64,000 bases of DNA from Toxotes chatareus (GCA_016801885.1 JAFBJY010000263.1:49169-113168), one strand, 5' to 3'. Shown: positions 1 through 12,927, counted from the first letter of the stretch. The notes: generated by a model not told the origin, from the letters alone. A program made the numbers and translations.

Positions 1-32
1 ATCGTGTTGAATCTTTAGAGAAATCCTCTTAC

Positions 33-1552
33 TGCTGTGCAGACAGTCAGCCAGCTCCTCCTGCTTCATTCTCCTCAGGAAGTTCACTGTGATCTTCACA
101 AAGCCTCTCTGCTGCTCCTCCTCTGCTCTTCATCCTCACCGACCAACACCTCATCATCCTCCCTCTGACTTTCTGAGCATTCTGGGTAATCTGGATTCAC
201 AACCTTCTGGATCTTCTTCAGCTCCTTCTTCACAAAAGTGACAATGTCCTCCTCCAGCAGCTGGAACAGAAAACTATATGAATGACACAATCAAAGTAAA
301 ACCATGGAGCCAAACATCAGATCCATGTTGGACACACTGACAATCCACTGCTCTAAAAAGTGCAGCATGGAGATTATTGTCAACACAACAGATGTCAAAG
401 TAGTTGTTGTCCATGTACAGACCATAAATATGGAGTCCAGGTGTGTTTGATGCTGCTGGGCAGACTGAGCACTGGGAACCTCTGAGCTCTCCTGGTCCAC
501 TCTGTGGAGGAATGATGAAGAATTAGCTCACATTATGTTTGCAGCATCTGTGAGCGTTTTATGCTTTGTACACAAACAACAGCTGCTTTTATGTTCTGTG
601 GTGACTGTCCTGATTAAAGCAAACACTACTGTGCTGTGACATTCTCAATGAGAGGAAACAAGCAATCAATTCTGTACCTCATGACCTAGAGTCATCACAA
701 CAAGTCCACCTTTTAAATGATGAGTTTTAAGGACTCACACTGCGTTTGACAGAAGTCTCACCTCTGCTACAGGACACTAACACAAACACTGGAACTGGAT
801 AGGTGCTGAGTTACAGGGAGTTTTAGTTCTGATCTGAATGACACATATAAGAACATAAGAAGTGCTTTTCTTGAAAAGAGAAACATCAACTTTGCCTCTA
901 AAGCCTGTGTTTCAGCCTGATCATGTTCATATACTGTGTCATTCATGAAGCATGGAGACAAAACACAATCACTTCATCTTTCATAGAAGACCAGTTATAC
1001 AGGGCAGCTGTCTGATACATTTTAAACTCAGCTGCAGCTCACTTCTTTGCAGCAGAGGGAGGCTGTCCTTTGAAATCAATGAGGCGACCCTTTGACATGT
1101 CACTCTTCATGGACACACAGCTGGGCTCAGGTACAGGAAAGTCTGGTCTCTGATGGATCCTGGTGGACACAGAGATTATGATCATCAGGGACACAGGGAC
1201 ATGGACTACATATCTATTATTCATACAATGTTCTCATAGTAAAGAAGAAAACATGTAGTCAGCTGCAGCTCACTTCTTTGCAGCAGAGGGAGGCTGTCCT
1301 TTGAAATCAGTGAGGCGACCCTTTGACATGTCACTCTTCATGGACACACAGCTGGGCTCAGGTCCATGTTCAGGTCCAGGTCCAGCAGAGTCTGGTGTGT
1401 GCTGCTGCTCTTGCCTTCAACACAACACACACAGAGCTTTGAGTGTGAATAATGATGGTGCAGTGATGTGAGTGCTGAGCTCTGACATGGAGAAGAGTCA
1501 TGGACAGTTAGAGATCCTCATCTCACCTCTGAGCTTTTGGTCTGGATCTCAT
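33..1552 (-). pseudogene. NLR copy 1: NLRC3-like NLR gene, first five coding exons
   Basis: Cytosolic pattern-recognition/inflammasome-type receptor of the teleost FISNA-NACHT family. The chosen start is the ATG at 1552 in a 26-nt exon (1527-1552). GT-AG exons follow at 1274-1414, 1043-1159, 423-501 and 33-260, and their phases join exactly. Exons 2 and 3 are repeats of each other, each encoding the family peptide PEPSCVSMKSDMSKGR. Exon 4 ends in LDSIFM, and exon 5 (LLEEDIVTFVKKELKK) is the charged helical segment that precedes FISNA. Exon 5 lacks one A in the run at 98-102 compared with copy 2 at 36038-36045, so REAFVKI becomes REAL-stop. FISNA, NACHT and LRR exons would lie left of position 1. 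The family and exon structure are clear; whether the whole gene is dead or this one base is an assembly error is not known. Confidence 0.78.
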
Positions 1553-2560
1553 GGTCCCCACACAGACTTTTTTTAAGGGAGGGCTCCCTCCTCTCTGTCC
1601 TCACACTGATTCATGATGCTGAATTCACATCCACATCAGCTCACACACACTTTCTACCTTCATCTGAGAGAAAACACAAATCATTCATCTGCACATCAAC
1701 TGAAATCATACTCTCCATCATTTGTCCTGTAGAAATATCAGCTGCTCCTCCACTGATTGGCTCTTCTTTCCTCTTTCATATCAGTGTCAGTTGAATGCAG
1801 TCAGACAGCAGTGTGAGGCAGAGGAAGCTGCCATCAGCTGCTGTACTTCCACTGTCAGTCCACTAGATGGGGTCATGAAGCAGCAGTGAAGTGCAGAGCA
1901 GCACACACAGCATCCAGGGACGAGCATTTCCATTCACTGACACACAGACTGAGATCCACTGGTTTTATCTGACAATCTGTTTGTCTGCAGTGCTTCTGTA
2001 GAAAATGACTTACAACAAACCAAAACCAAACCAAACAGCAGAGACACAGATAGACAAATAAAAACGTAGAGTTCATCTAATGACAGAGAAAGTCAGAGCT
2101 GTTCTCCAGCCGCTGTCCGGCCGAGCTCAGACCGCATTTCGCGGCTCAGACTGCGGGGGAGAGCAGCGGCTCAGGTCCGCCTCCTCCACAGGCTGATTCA
2201 GGCAGGAAAAGCTGCCTTCAGTCAGCAGTAAGTGGAGCCACAGACTAACAAAGGCTCCGTGTTCAGCTACTGACCATCAGCTCACTCTGCTTCTACTGCA
2301 AATATCCACACAACATGGCGGATAATAACGGCCTCCTGCCTCATCCCGATTTTACAGTGACAACTCAGAGTCCACACAACTAAACACCACAACGCAGTAT
2401 AAAAACACAACAACATCCAAAAACTCGAACATCAGATAATTCAACAGGAAGTGTTGTAAAACGTTAAAAGTGCTGACATTTACCTTCAGACAGAGAAAAT
2501 CATCTGCGCCACAAACGTCGGTCAAAGTGAAAGTAAACTTTCAGGAACAGTGGGATACAG
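1553..2560 (-). promoter_or_regulatory. Upstream region of NLR copy 1 with a probable non-coding first exon
   Basis: A probable 5' untranslated exon lies near 2484-2540 on the minus strand and ends at a good donor (TCTGAAG|GTAAATG, donor at 2482-2483). The stretch 2100-2200 is GC- and CpG-richer than its surroundings, as promoter regions can be. No TATA box was identified with confidence. The role is inferred from position and the splice donor only. Confidence 0.35.
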
Positions 2561-4880
2561 TGATGGAATTCCGTAGGGGCGTAGCAAGCTTTTCAAAAGA
2601 GTAGGGGATGTGTCCAGCTGTGGCACTAGGAAACCTAAGTGAATAAGGAAAAGTAATACTATGCATTAAACGTAAACAATATCTAATTTAAATAGGCTAC
2701 TGTTGTTTAATGTCGACATTTTTCAACTTTAAGCTTTTAAGTTACAGGAAATGTTTTTCTTTTTGAAAAAGGTGTCCATCTTCTGTCTTTTCTTTTCTGC
2801 ATTTTCTGATTCTGCGTGACAAGAAGACAGAGGTAAGCTTGATAATGACAACAGGGTTGGGAGTGAACAATGTTAGAGGGCCAGCATTCAGATTACAGAA
2901 CAGTTAGTTGATAATGTGTGCTCAGCAGATTACAGTTATGATAGGAAACAGAGCACAGAAGCAAGAAACTGTCATGATTGGTAATTATTTACATTACAGC
3001 CTGCATAGAATATTAATCCAAAATGTATCTGTAGCAGAGTGGAACATTAAACATAGTAATGTGTTAGAAATGGATCATTGTAGACAATAAACAGCAGCAG
3101 GTGGGTGGAGCCAGGACCACAGACAGAGAACATGCAGCTCCGGAGCCAGAGATACCTGCAGAAAGGTACAGAGACAGAGAGACCAGAGAGAAACAAGCAC
3201 AGGACTACGGGACAGAGAGGACACAGAGTTAATGATATGGTTAAGTTGCCTGAACCAGCCCTACTATGGGCTTTATCCTTAATTGTAACAGTGTCTATAG
3301 AAATAATTGTGACAAACTATAGGTTTAGTCATAATAACTAAAACTGTAACTACAACTAATTATAAGCTTTGTCAAACAAAAAGGTTTTAAGCCTTATCTT
3401 CATATTTACTGCTTGTTAACTGTTTAGTTTTCTCAGCTGTTCATTTATTTTTAACCAAGTAGTGTGACCCAATATAAACAGTACAGGCATTGTAATGTTG
3501 TAGTTTCACCACCAGAGGGAGTTGGTGGTTTGGAGTCGCTAATGGTCAGCGGACGTCGACACGTGATTGTGTTGCTCCAATGACACATAGGAGCTCATCA
3601 TTGATAATGCCGCTGTTTGTCCATTTTACAGTTTGATTAAAGCAACATACAACTACCCAGCTCTCTGTGGTTTCTTCAAGAGTGCTACTAATTACTAATT
3701 AATATATTAATGCATATATTAGTAATATATTGACCCAATGTAAACACTTTGTATTGACATATTCTTTTTAAGCAAGACTATGAAATCCTTTTAGGTCAGT
3801 TTAAGCTTTGATAACGTTGCTGGAGCAGAACCTGACACATGAATGTGGTTAATGTTATTAAAGTCAGTCAACAAATGAATTGTCATCTGTCATCGAGTTG
3901 AAAGGAGAGAGGACGAGTGAAAATCCCAATATAAATAGCATGAAAACTTGTGAAGCAAGTTTCCAGACACAGTTCTTAACATGTGCTTTGTCATGTTTCT
4001 AATTAAATATGTTTCAGTCTCTTTACCTTGCTCTGACTGACAGGCTTCATGTCGGACCTGTGTATTGAACAAATGTCATGTAAACTGTCTTTTTACATGA
4101 CTGTTAGCTGATCTGACTTCAGTAAAAGTCTGTAGCATTGTCAGCAAAATGTTCTTTAACTATCAAAGTAAAAGTAGGTAAAGTGAAGGCAGCATTTAAA
4201 TATATTATTCAGCTGCATAGAACTGTTTTTAGATCCCAGTGCTTCCTCTTTGACTTCCTAGTATCATGTTGTTGAATGTGACAGACATCACTCACCTATA
4301 CCTCAGGATGAGGCCACTTGAAAGATGATCATTTTAATGTGACTCTTCTGTTTTATTTACTGCAATGTCAACATGATGATTAGATGAATCAAAGCTGTGG
4401 TCGTCTTTAATTCACTGTGGTTAAAAAGAAATGGATTCCAACAGTGACAGGTTTTCACACATGACAAAACAGGCAAGATTTCAGAATCCAAAGCTGACAG
4501 AGAAGATAGAGACATACAGGATCATCTGTAGGTTCACATACAATAAACATTCAGCCTACAGATGCAATTATTTAGATTCTTGCTGCATTTATTTTAAACT
4601 CACAGAATCTTTATCAGAACCATGTTTAGTTCCTAAAAGGTCAAAATGACTTTACAGTATATTGTAGTGATTACTTATGATTTAATAAATGAAGTGATTC
4701 AGACCACATGTGTACATGTAAAAGACTATATTAGTTATAAGGTTATTGTGTTTGTCCTCATCCCAGTTCAATCTCATGACTGGATTTAAATTCATTTGGA
4801 AATTTACTGTTTTAATGTAAAATAACCACTGACACAGCAGATAGGTACACTTTGAAGGAGTGAAGGTATTTGAAAAGTTT
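2561..4880. other. AT-rich non-coding interval
   Basis: No supported gene. It holds a diverged L2 3' fragment (2880-3400, listed separately). Near 3480-3680 there is a repeat-like block with a CACCACCAGAGGGAGTTGG segment, and near 4295-4325 a short stretch (CCTCAGGATGAGGCCACTTG) that recurs at about 27733. Short open frames here show no domain or splice support. Confidence 0.5.
2880..3400 (-). repeat. Diverged L2 LINE 3' fragment
   Basis: Collinear with the 3' region of L2-A (about 6690-7310) and L2-B, including the blocks around GATAATGTGTGCTCAGCAGA, GCAGCAGGTGGGTGGAGCCA and CTACAACTAATTATAAGCTT. It has more substitutions than the two near-full-length copies and no coding capacity, so it is an older 5'-truncated insertion in the same orientation as L2-A. 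Confidence 0.8.
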
Positions 4881-6398
4881 TTTCACTGCCCGTGTGTGTG
4901 TGTGTTTGTCCTTTGATGCCTTTGATGTATCAACATTCTACAGTCTGATGTCACAGGCTGCAGTAAGTGGACACACAGCCAGAGACGAGTTCAGAAGTCA
5001 AACAGGATCAGAAACAGTTGGACTGGACAGGACTTGCTCATGATTTAGGAAGAAAGAACCACTCAGATATTTCTGCACAATTATTGACCAGGAAGGGAGG
5101 AGCTACTGCTGTTACAAGGACAAGAGGAAACTACAGGAAAGTCCAGATCACCTCCAAGGTTTTCAGTAAGTCAAAACCTTTTTTAGTTCATGTCAGTGTT
5201 TCAGTTCAGTGGGATGTGTTTGTTAAATTGGCATGATGTCTAATCACACAAGAACTTCAGCCCAAAGGTTTCAGTACATGTTCAGTTTATTTATGCTGAT
5301 TGTATCTGTGAGATTTTCATATTGTCAACTTAGGTTTCCATTTTTTGGTTGAAAGCATTATGGTTTGTGTTAAAGGAAAGGTGCCTATTTTTTCAAGTTT
5401 GTCTTTTAAAGTTCAAATGTTCAAAAACATTCACATGCTTTTATGTAAATTTAAATCATTTGTGGTTGTTGCTTTGGATCCTCCTAAATGATGGAGCATT
5501 AAATCCACAGTCCATGTCCTGTGTAAAAGGGACTTCCAAAGTTCAAAAGAAGCAAACATGAGGCTTCAGCAGTCTGACTTATATAGTTCAAACAGGCGTC
5601 CTCCAAGTCTTTTTTATCATTTATGTTGAAGATCAACCACCAGTGCTTTGCATGTGGAACAGTAGTTTGCCTGCAGCCACAGATCCAGACTCTGCAGCTC
5701 TGGAGGTGGAAGTAACTGCAGAGACGAGAAAGCACAACACCATGGGAGAGAGAAGAAGCCAAGTTAGTAACATACATTAATGGGATATGAATGTGTACAG
5801 ATGGAGAGGGAGAGGAGGAGAGGAGAGGAAATCAGTGCATCATGTGAAGTCTTCCAGCAGTGTAGACCTATAGCAGCATAACTAGTGGCTCATTCAGGAA
5901 AACCTTACTCAGCTCTGACTATAAGGTTCATCAAAAGGGAAAGTTTTAAGCCTCCTCTTAAACATGGAGAGGCGTCTGCCTCCAAGACCCAAACTAGTAG
6001 ATGGTTCCACAGTAGAGGAGCCTGATATCTGAGGGCTCTGCCTCCCATTCTCTCTATTGGATACTTTAGGAACCACAAGTAAACCTGCATTCTGGGAACA
6101 CAATGTTCCAGGGTAGTAGGGATGGCTGCACTGCTGCTGTGACCCGGCTTGGTAACACAGCCAACTCTTAACATTCTCCTCTCCTTAGCTGTGTCTTCAG
6201 TAGCTAAACTTGTGTATCTATGCTGAAGATTAGAGAGAAAGCTCTGTTCTAAAACGTCTCTCTGTTTTCAGCTCTCAGGACTTTTGCAGCTTCTACCTCA
6301 GTCTCTACAGTTTGGAGTTTAGTCTCACTCCTGTGCTCTTGTTTGTATTTTGGGATATCAGCCTTATGTCACTGTTTACTGATCAGTTACAGCCATAT
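4880..6398 (+). repeat. Composite repeat R, copy 1, left part
   Basis: Matches 20420-22030 in reverse complement, with short indels. In order it contains a TG microsatellite (about 4893-4907), an open coding-like segment at about 4967-5166 (LDWTGLAHDLGRK; donor GTAAGT at 5165-5170), an A/T-rich spacer, and a minus-strand LINE C-terminal fragment at 5905-6180. That fragment (SQNAGLLVVPK, LKTFPFDEP) is homologous to the ORF2 C-terminus of L2-A. L2-A interrupts the repeat at 6399; it resumes at 11567. I do not recognise a host gene in it. Confidence 0.75.
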
Positions 6399-7236
6399 TC
6401 AATTCAATTCAATTCAATTCAATTTTATTTATATAGCGCCTTCCACAATCAAAATTGTCTCAAAGCGCTTTACAGAGACCCAGAGCCTGACCCCAGAGCA
6501 AGCACTTAAGGCGACAGTGGCAAGGAAAACTCCCTTTTAACAGGAAGAAACCTTGAGCAGAACCTGGCTCAGATGGGGGACCCTCCTGCCGATGGCCGGG
6601 CTGGGTGAAAGGAGGAAAAGGAGGAAGATAGGACAGCTAGGATTGGAGGAGAGGGGGAGAAAGACATGCAGCATAATACAGACAATGTGGGTCAGTATTT
6701 ACATTACAGTTAGTGGACAGTTATTGGATAATGTGTGCTCAGCAGATTAGAATTATGAAACAGAGCACGGAGGCAAAAAGTTGTCATGACTGGTAATTAT
6801 TTACATTACAGTCTGCAAAGAATATTAATCAAATATTTATCTGTAGCAGAACGGAACATTAAACATGTTAGAAATCGATCATTGTAAACAATAAACAGCA
6901 GCAGGTGGGTGGAGCCAGGACCATAGGACATGCAGCTCCGGAGCCAGAGGTACCTGCAGTAAGGTACAGAGAAAGAGAGACCAGAGAGAAACAAACACAG
7001 GACTACGGGACAGAGAGGACACAGAGTTAATGACATGTAATAAAGGCTAATAAATTTGAGAGTGGGTCTGAGGAGAGAAAGAGAAAGAAGAAGAAGTGCA
7101 CAGTAAATCATGGGATGTCCCCCAGCAGCCTAGGCCTATAGCAGCATAACTAGGGGATGATTCAGTTGCCTGAGCCAGCCCTACTAAGGGCTATATCCTT
7201 AACTGTAACAGTGTCTATAGAGATAATTGTGACTAA

Positions 7237-10236
7237 CTATAAGTTTAAATAACTAGGACTGTAACTACAACTAATTATAAGCTTTATCAAACAAGAAGGT
7301 TTTAAGCTTCGTTTTAAAATTAGAGAGGGTGTCTGCTTCCCGAACCCAAACTGGCAGTTGGTTCCATAGGAGAGGGGCCTGATAGCTAAAGGCTCGGCCT
7401 CCCATTCTACTTTTAGAGATTTTTGGAACCATAAGCAAACCTGCATTCTGGGAACGAAGCAATCTGTTAGGATGATATGGTACTATCAGCTCTTTGAGAT
7501 ATGAAGGAGCCTGGCCATTGAGGGCCTTATATGTAAGGAGAAGGATTTTAAAATCAATTCTGGATTTTACAGGAAGCCAATGAAGAGAAGTTAGTACAGG
7601 AGTAATGTGATCTCTCTTGCTAATTCCAGTCAGTACTCTCGCTGCAGCATTTTGGATCAGCTGGATGCTTTTTAGAGAGTTAACTGGACATCCTGATAAT
7701 AGGGAATTACAGTAGTCCAGCCTAGAAGTAACAAAAGCATGGACTAATTTTTCAGCATCACTCTGCGACAGAATGTTCCTAATCTTACTGATATTGCGAG
7801 GTGAAAGAAGGCGGTCCTAGAGACTTGTTTTATATGTGAGTTAAAGGACAGATCCTGATCAAAAATAACTCCAAGGTTCCTCACAGTCGTACTGGAGGCT
7901 AAATGAATGCCATCCAGAGTAACTATATGATTAGATAAACTGTTTCTGAGGTGTTTGGGACCAAACAAAATAACCTCAGTTTTGTCTGAATTCAGAAGAA
8001 GAAAGTTACAGGTCATCCAGGCCTTTATGTCTTTAAGACATGCCTGAAGTATGGTTAACTGATCTGTTTCGTCTGGTTTCATAGATAAATATAGCTGGGT
8101 ATCATCCGCATAGCAATGGAAATTTATTCCATGCTTCCTGATAATATTGCCTAGGGAAGCATGTATAAGGTGAACAGTATCGGTCCAAGCACAGAACCCT
8201 GTGGGACTCCATGACTTACTCTGGTATATATGGAGGGATCATCATTAACATGAACAAACTGGTATCTATCTGATAGATATGATTTAAACCAGCCTAGTGC
8301 TGTTCCTTTAATCCCAATAACATGTTCCAATCTATCCAATAGGATATTATGATCAATGGTGTCAAATGCAGCACTAAGGTCTAGCAGGACAAGTATAGAG
8401 ACGAGTCCATTATCTGATGCTATAAGAAGGTCGTTGGTAACTTTCACCAGTGCTGTCTCTGTGCTATGATGAACTCTAAATCCTGACTGAAAAACTTCAA
8501 ACAAACCGTTCCTATGTAGATGATCACACAACTGAGTTGCAACAGCCTTTTCAAGAATTTTAGAAGGGGAGATTGGATATAGGTCTATAGTTTGCCAAAA
8601 TGTCAGAGTCCAGAGAAGGCTTTTTAAGTAAAGGTTTGATAACTGCAACCTTAAAAGCCTGTGGGACATATCCTGTAACCAACGAGAGATTTATCTGATC
8701 TAATATGTGAGTGCCAATCAAAGGCAACACATCTTTAAGAAGTCTGGTCGGGATAGGATCCAAAAGACATGTTGATGATTTAGATTTAGAAACTATTGAA
8801 GTCAATTCAGCTAGATCTATGGGAGAGAAACAGTCTAACGACAAATCAGGACTGGCAGGCATTTCTAAAGATGCTGTTCTAGACATACCTACATCATTAA
8901 CAGTTGTAGGCAGGATGAGATGGTTCTGTCTCTAATGTCTACTATTTTGTTGCTAAAGAAGCTCATAAAGTCATTACTAGTGAGAGCTAGAGGGATGCAT
9001 GGTACAACAGAGCTATGGCTCTTTGTCAGCCTGGCTACAGTGCTGAAAAGAAACCTAGGGTTGTTCTTGTTTTCCTCTATTAATGATGAGTAATAGGCAG
9101 TTCTTGCCTTATGAAGGGCTTTTTTATACGTTATGATGCTGTCTTTCCAGGCTAGGCGGAATTCCTCTAAATTAGTGGATAACCATTTCCTTTCCAGCTT
9201 TCGTGATATCTGCTTTAAAGTACGTATTTGTGAATTGTACCATGGAGCTAGCTTCCTCTGATTACTGACCTTCTTTTTCAAAGGGGCAACAGAGTCAAGG
9301 GTTGAACGCAATGAAGCAGCAGTATTATCAACTAGATAGTCTATATCTGCTGGAGTAACATTTAGGCCATTGCCCTCTGTAAAACTGGCACATGGCAGCG
9401 GAGATAATAAAGATGGAATAGCTTCCTTATATTTGATAACAGCATTATCAGACAGAAATCTACAGTAGTTAATTTTTTTCTCAGATGCTGTGCAGTTCAT
9501 TATTGTAAATTCAAATGTTACTAAAGAATGATCAGATAAAACAGGGTTCTGAGGGAATACTGTCAAATATTCAGCTTCTATGCCATAGGTTAGTACAAGA
9601 TCAAGGGTGTGATTAAAACAGTGAGTTGGTTTGTTAACATTTTGTAAAAAGCCAATTGAGTCTAATACTGAATAGAAAGCAGTCTTAAGGCTGTCATTGT
9701 GGGTATCGACATGAATATTAAAAGTCGCCCACTATAATTACTCTATCCGTACTAAGCACTAAATCAGATAAAAATTCAGTGAATTCAGACAAAAACTCAG
9801 AGTAAGCAGCAGGTGGACGATACACCACAGCAAATAGTACTGGTTTTTCTGTCTTCCAATTTGGATGTGAGAGGCTGAGGATAAGGCTTTCAAATGTACT
9901 ATATTTCGGCTTAGGTCTAGGATTAATTAATAAACTTGAGTGGTAGATTGCTGCCACTCCTCCTCCTTGGCCTGTGCCTCGAGGAATGTGATAATTAATA
10001 TGACTAGCAGGGGTTGACTCATTTAGACTGACATACTCTTCCTCCTGCAGCCAGGTCTCAGTCAGACAGAATAAATCAATCTGCTGATCCATTATCAAAT
10101 CATTCACTAACAGAGATTTAGACAAGAGAGATCTAATGTTTAATAGCCCACATCTGATTGTGGTGTTTTTAGGTTCAGATGCTTTTTGTAGTATAAATTT
10201 TTTTGAGGTTTTTATGAGTAACACCTCTTGCATTTT
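7237..10236 (-). pseudogene. L2-A ORF2: endonuclease-reverse transcriptase (broken)
   Basis: Replication polyprotein of an L2-clade LINE. It nicks target DNA and reverse-transcribes its own RNA there. APE-type endonuclease motifs are visible in the N-terminal part (10233-9718): LNIRSL, TETWL, VVYRPP and VGDF. RT motifs follow: KILEKAVATQL, LDLSAAFDTIDHN and HGVPQGSVLGPILF (8669-8151), then a CYADD catalytic box in another frame near 8110, and the C-terminal LFDKAYN region near 7271. The frame is broken after VGDF (about 9720) and after YMLP (about 8151). Both breaks are also in L2-B. Further breaks at about 8880 and 7800 are private to this copy. Confidence 0.85.
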
Positions 10237-10411
10237 TTAATTTATGCACTCTTTGTTGACGGGAGCAGACACAGTCTCTATAGGGTAAAGGGAATCGTTA
10301 GAATGGTAGGAATAATAAGAATCATGAAAATCATGGGTGGGTGACAGCTCTAGAGAAACTGCAGAGAAGCGTGTAGGACTGCAACTCTGCATCCTGGTCT
10401 CAACTCTGGGT

Positions 10412-11324
10412 TGTCATGACTTTGGTTTTCTAATGAAATCTGTCATATTTCTAGATATGAGAGCTGCACCATCCAAAGTTGGATGGATGCCGCTCTCCTA
10501 ATCAGACCAGGTTTTCCCCAAAAAGTTTTCCAGTTATCAATGAAGGCCACGTCGTTTGCTGGACACCACCTAGACAGCCAGCGACGGAATGAAGACATGC
10601 TTGCTAAACATGTCATCACTGGTCAAATCGGGCAGGGGTCCAGAGAACACTACGGAGTCCGACATTGTTTTGGCAAAGTTACACACCGACTCCACATTAA
10701 TTTTAGTGACCTCCGATTGGCGTAACCGGGTGTCATTACGCCGACGTGAATAACGATCTTACCAAATCTACGTTTATCCTTAGCCAGCAGTTTTAAATAC
10801 GATTCAACGTCGCCCGCTCTGGCCCCAGGGATGCATTTAACTATGGTCGCTGGAGTCTCTAACTTCACATTTCGCAAAATGGAGCTGCCAATAACCAGAG
10901 TTTTTCCTCAGCGGGTGTGTCGCTGATTGGGGAAAATCTGTTTGAAACATGAAGCGGTTGATGGTGAACCACGGGCCGTTGTTTCATGCTATGTTTCCTT
11001 CGGACTGCCACCCAGCCGCCTGGCTTCCGGCGGCTGCTCGGGAGCTGCCGGGAACGGCTGACAGGAGCTAACGTGGGGACGGCTAGCTGTAGCTAATTTA
11101 GGCTGGTCCGCATCAGCTACAGGGGACTGACTAGCTAGCGCTGCTGTGGGGCGATTATCAATGGTGCGGAGCCGAGCCTCTACTTCCCTAAGTCTCGCCT
11201 CCAATGCTACAAAAATGCTACATTTATTACACATACCATTATCGCTAAAGGAGGCAGAGGAGTAACTAAACATCTCACACACCGTGCAAGAGAGAGGAGA
11301 GACAGCAGGAGAGAGAGAAGCCAT
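10412..11324 (-). pseudogene. L2-A ORF1: zinc-knuckle/coiled-coil plus esterase-like protein (broken)
   Basis: RNA-binding ORF1 protein of the L2 element. The start ATG at 11324 opens MASLSPAVSPLSCTVCEMFS. A Cys-x2-Cys pair is followed about 20 residues later by CNKC, suggesting a small zinc site, then by a short coiled coil (EARLREVEARLRTI). The downstream half corresponds to the SGNH-hydrolase-like domain seen intact in L2-B, but it is out of frame here. An indel near 10,990-11,040 diverts the frame into a stop, another near 10,910 shifts it, and a missing C near 10,738 changes the GGND block to VMTP. Confidence 0.8.
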
Positions 11325-11566
11325 TGCTAACAGCTAAGCTAGCGGACCAGAGATAGAGTGATTAGAGTGTAGTGTTAGATTCCGAGGGACACGTGCACCA
11401 CAGATGTTTAACTAAAGCAATATACGTGTACAGGAATTCAAAGATTGACCACAGAACACGGCAAAGTAAGGGTTGATTAATAAGCTAGGATAACACTCGT
11501 AACACCACAGTGCAGAAGCAGCAAACAGGAAGTGACACAATACGTTACCACCACGTCAGCACTCCC

Positions 11567-12927
11567 TATCAGAGCCGTGTTATGTTACTGATAATGCAAA
11601 CCAAACTTTTCCTGCTTAACTGGGAAAAAGTTGTAGGAATATTGATTGTAGTTATCAGTGAGTTGGCAGTGCTTTAGTAGAAGCTCAAATCAACAACTTC
11701 ATTTGCTGTGCAGTAAAGTGGAAAAACACTTTTTTCACTGTTCCAGCACAGTTTGAGTGTTAGTGACCATTCATATCATGACTTGATGTGACTACAACCA
11801 CCACAATGGAAAATCCTATTTGAATGGGTTTGTATTACACTTTTGTGTTTTACTTTTCCACGTCCTTCAACTTCACATTTTAATATGAGGACTTCAAAAA
11901 TCACAATGTTTAATTCAAAGAACACTGAAATATCACATTCAGTGTGCAGCTCACACTGTTTGTGGTTGGCGTCTTCAGACTCCCCTGAAAGCTGACATAC
12001 AGTATCAGTTGAAGAAGGTAGTATTTTTATTTTGGATGAAACACATCCAGGTGTATCACTGTCCCTGTATAATGTGCTGACTTCAAAAAATTTAAATCCA
12101 AAACCATCACTGAAGTTCATTGTGCAGAAGTGACTGTTACATGTCCAGGCTCCACAGTATACCATGGACCTTCTGCACCCCCACACCATGAGCTGATCTC
12201 TTAGCTCAGGACTTTCTAAATGTACCTCAGACATGTTTTAAGACTCAGGAAGATTGTGCTTTCCAGTTTGCAGCCTCTAAACTTTGGAATAATCTCCCAG
12301 TAAGTCTGAGGTGTGTGGACTCTGTGGACTCTTTCACAAAGCAGATACAAATCCATCTGTTCAGACAGGTTTTTAGGTAACGTAGTATTTTATGTTTACA
12401 CTTGTGTTCTATATCTGCTCCTCTCTTGTATTTTATCTGCTCCTCTTATTGTTTTATTTATTTATTTGTTTCTCTCTCTTTGACTGAAGCAGTGTGTGAC
12501 TAGATTAGAGCCTTTGTGGAGGCAGAGTGATGAGTCTGTGCTTTAAATGACAACTGGGATTGTGGCTAAAACTTCTTACCTAAAAATACAAACCGTTCAT
12601 CCTGCTTCATCCTGTGCCCTCGACAGACTTGATAATGAGCTCACAAAGAAACTAATCTCACTTAAGGTCTCACTGTTCTTCCAGTTTACTTCTGCAGTTG
12701 AGACCAAACCTCATAATTCAAAGTGAATCTCTGAGCACAGACTTGTTCAAATATACACTCTGCATATGAAGTTCAATAAGGAAACATTTACAGTGACACT
12801 GAGGCAATCAATGTTCTCCTTCAAATCTTATACCAACAGCCTGTAAAAGAAACAGTGTTCTCCTGTTGGCTTTTTAATTAGCTCTTGAATTTAAAGTTTT
12901 ATCAGTGACATGATTGTCAGTTGTTAA
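11567..12927 (+). repeat. Composite repeat R, copy 1, right part
   Basis: Continuation of R beyond L2-A, matching 19620-20420 in reverse complement. Compared with that copy it keeps an extra 300 or so bases at about 11,920-12,240. It includes an L2-like C-terminal fragment at about 12,270-12,375 (AASKLWNNLPVSLR, IHLFRQVF). Similarity to the inverted copy stops exactly at the hAT terminal repeat at 12928. A 152-codon open frame on the minus strand (12234-11776) lies here with no recognisable domain. Confidence 0.7.

Larger units (their letters stand above)
6399..11566 (-). mobile_element. L2-A: near-full-length L2-clade non-LTR retrotransposon
   Basis: 5.2-kb LINE on the minus strand, with its 5' end at about 11566 and its 3' end at 6399. 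The 3' terminus is a short microsatellite of about four TTGAA units following GGCGCTATATAAATAAAATTG, typical of L2-type tails. It carries an ORF1 with an SGNH-esterase-like domain and an ORF2 with endonuclease and reverse transcriptase. The unoccupied site is in the window: the inverted R copy at about 20,420 reads straight through (CAGCCATAT joined to CAGAGC). The target duplication is at most a few bases (TAT). Confidence 0.9.

Noticed and set aside
11776..12234. 152-codon open frame, minus strand, as a possible new gene
   Set aside because: No domain, no splice context, and most of it is missing from the inverted R copy at 20,290-20,350. Probably chance.
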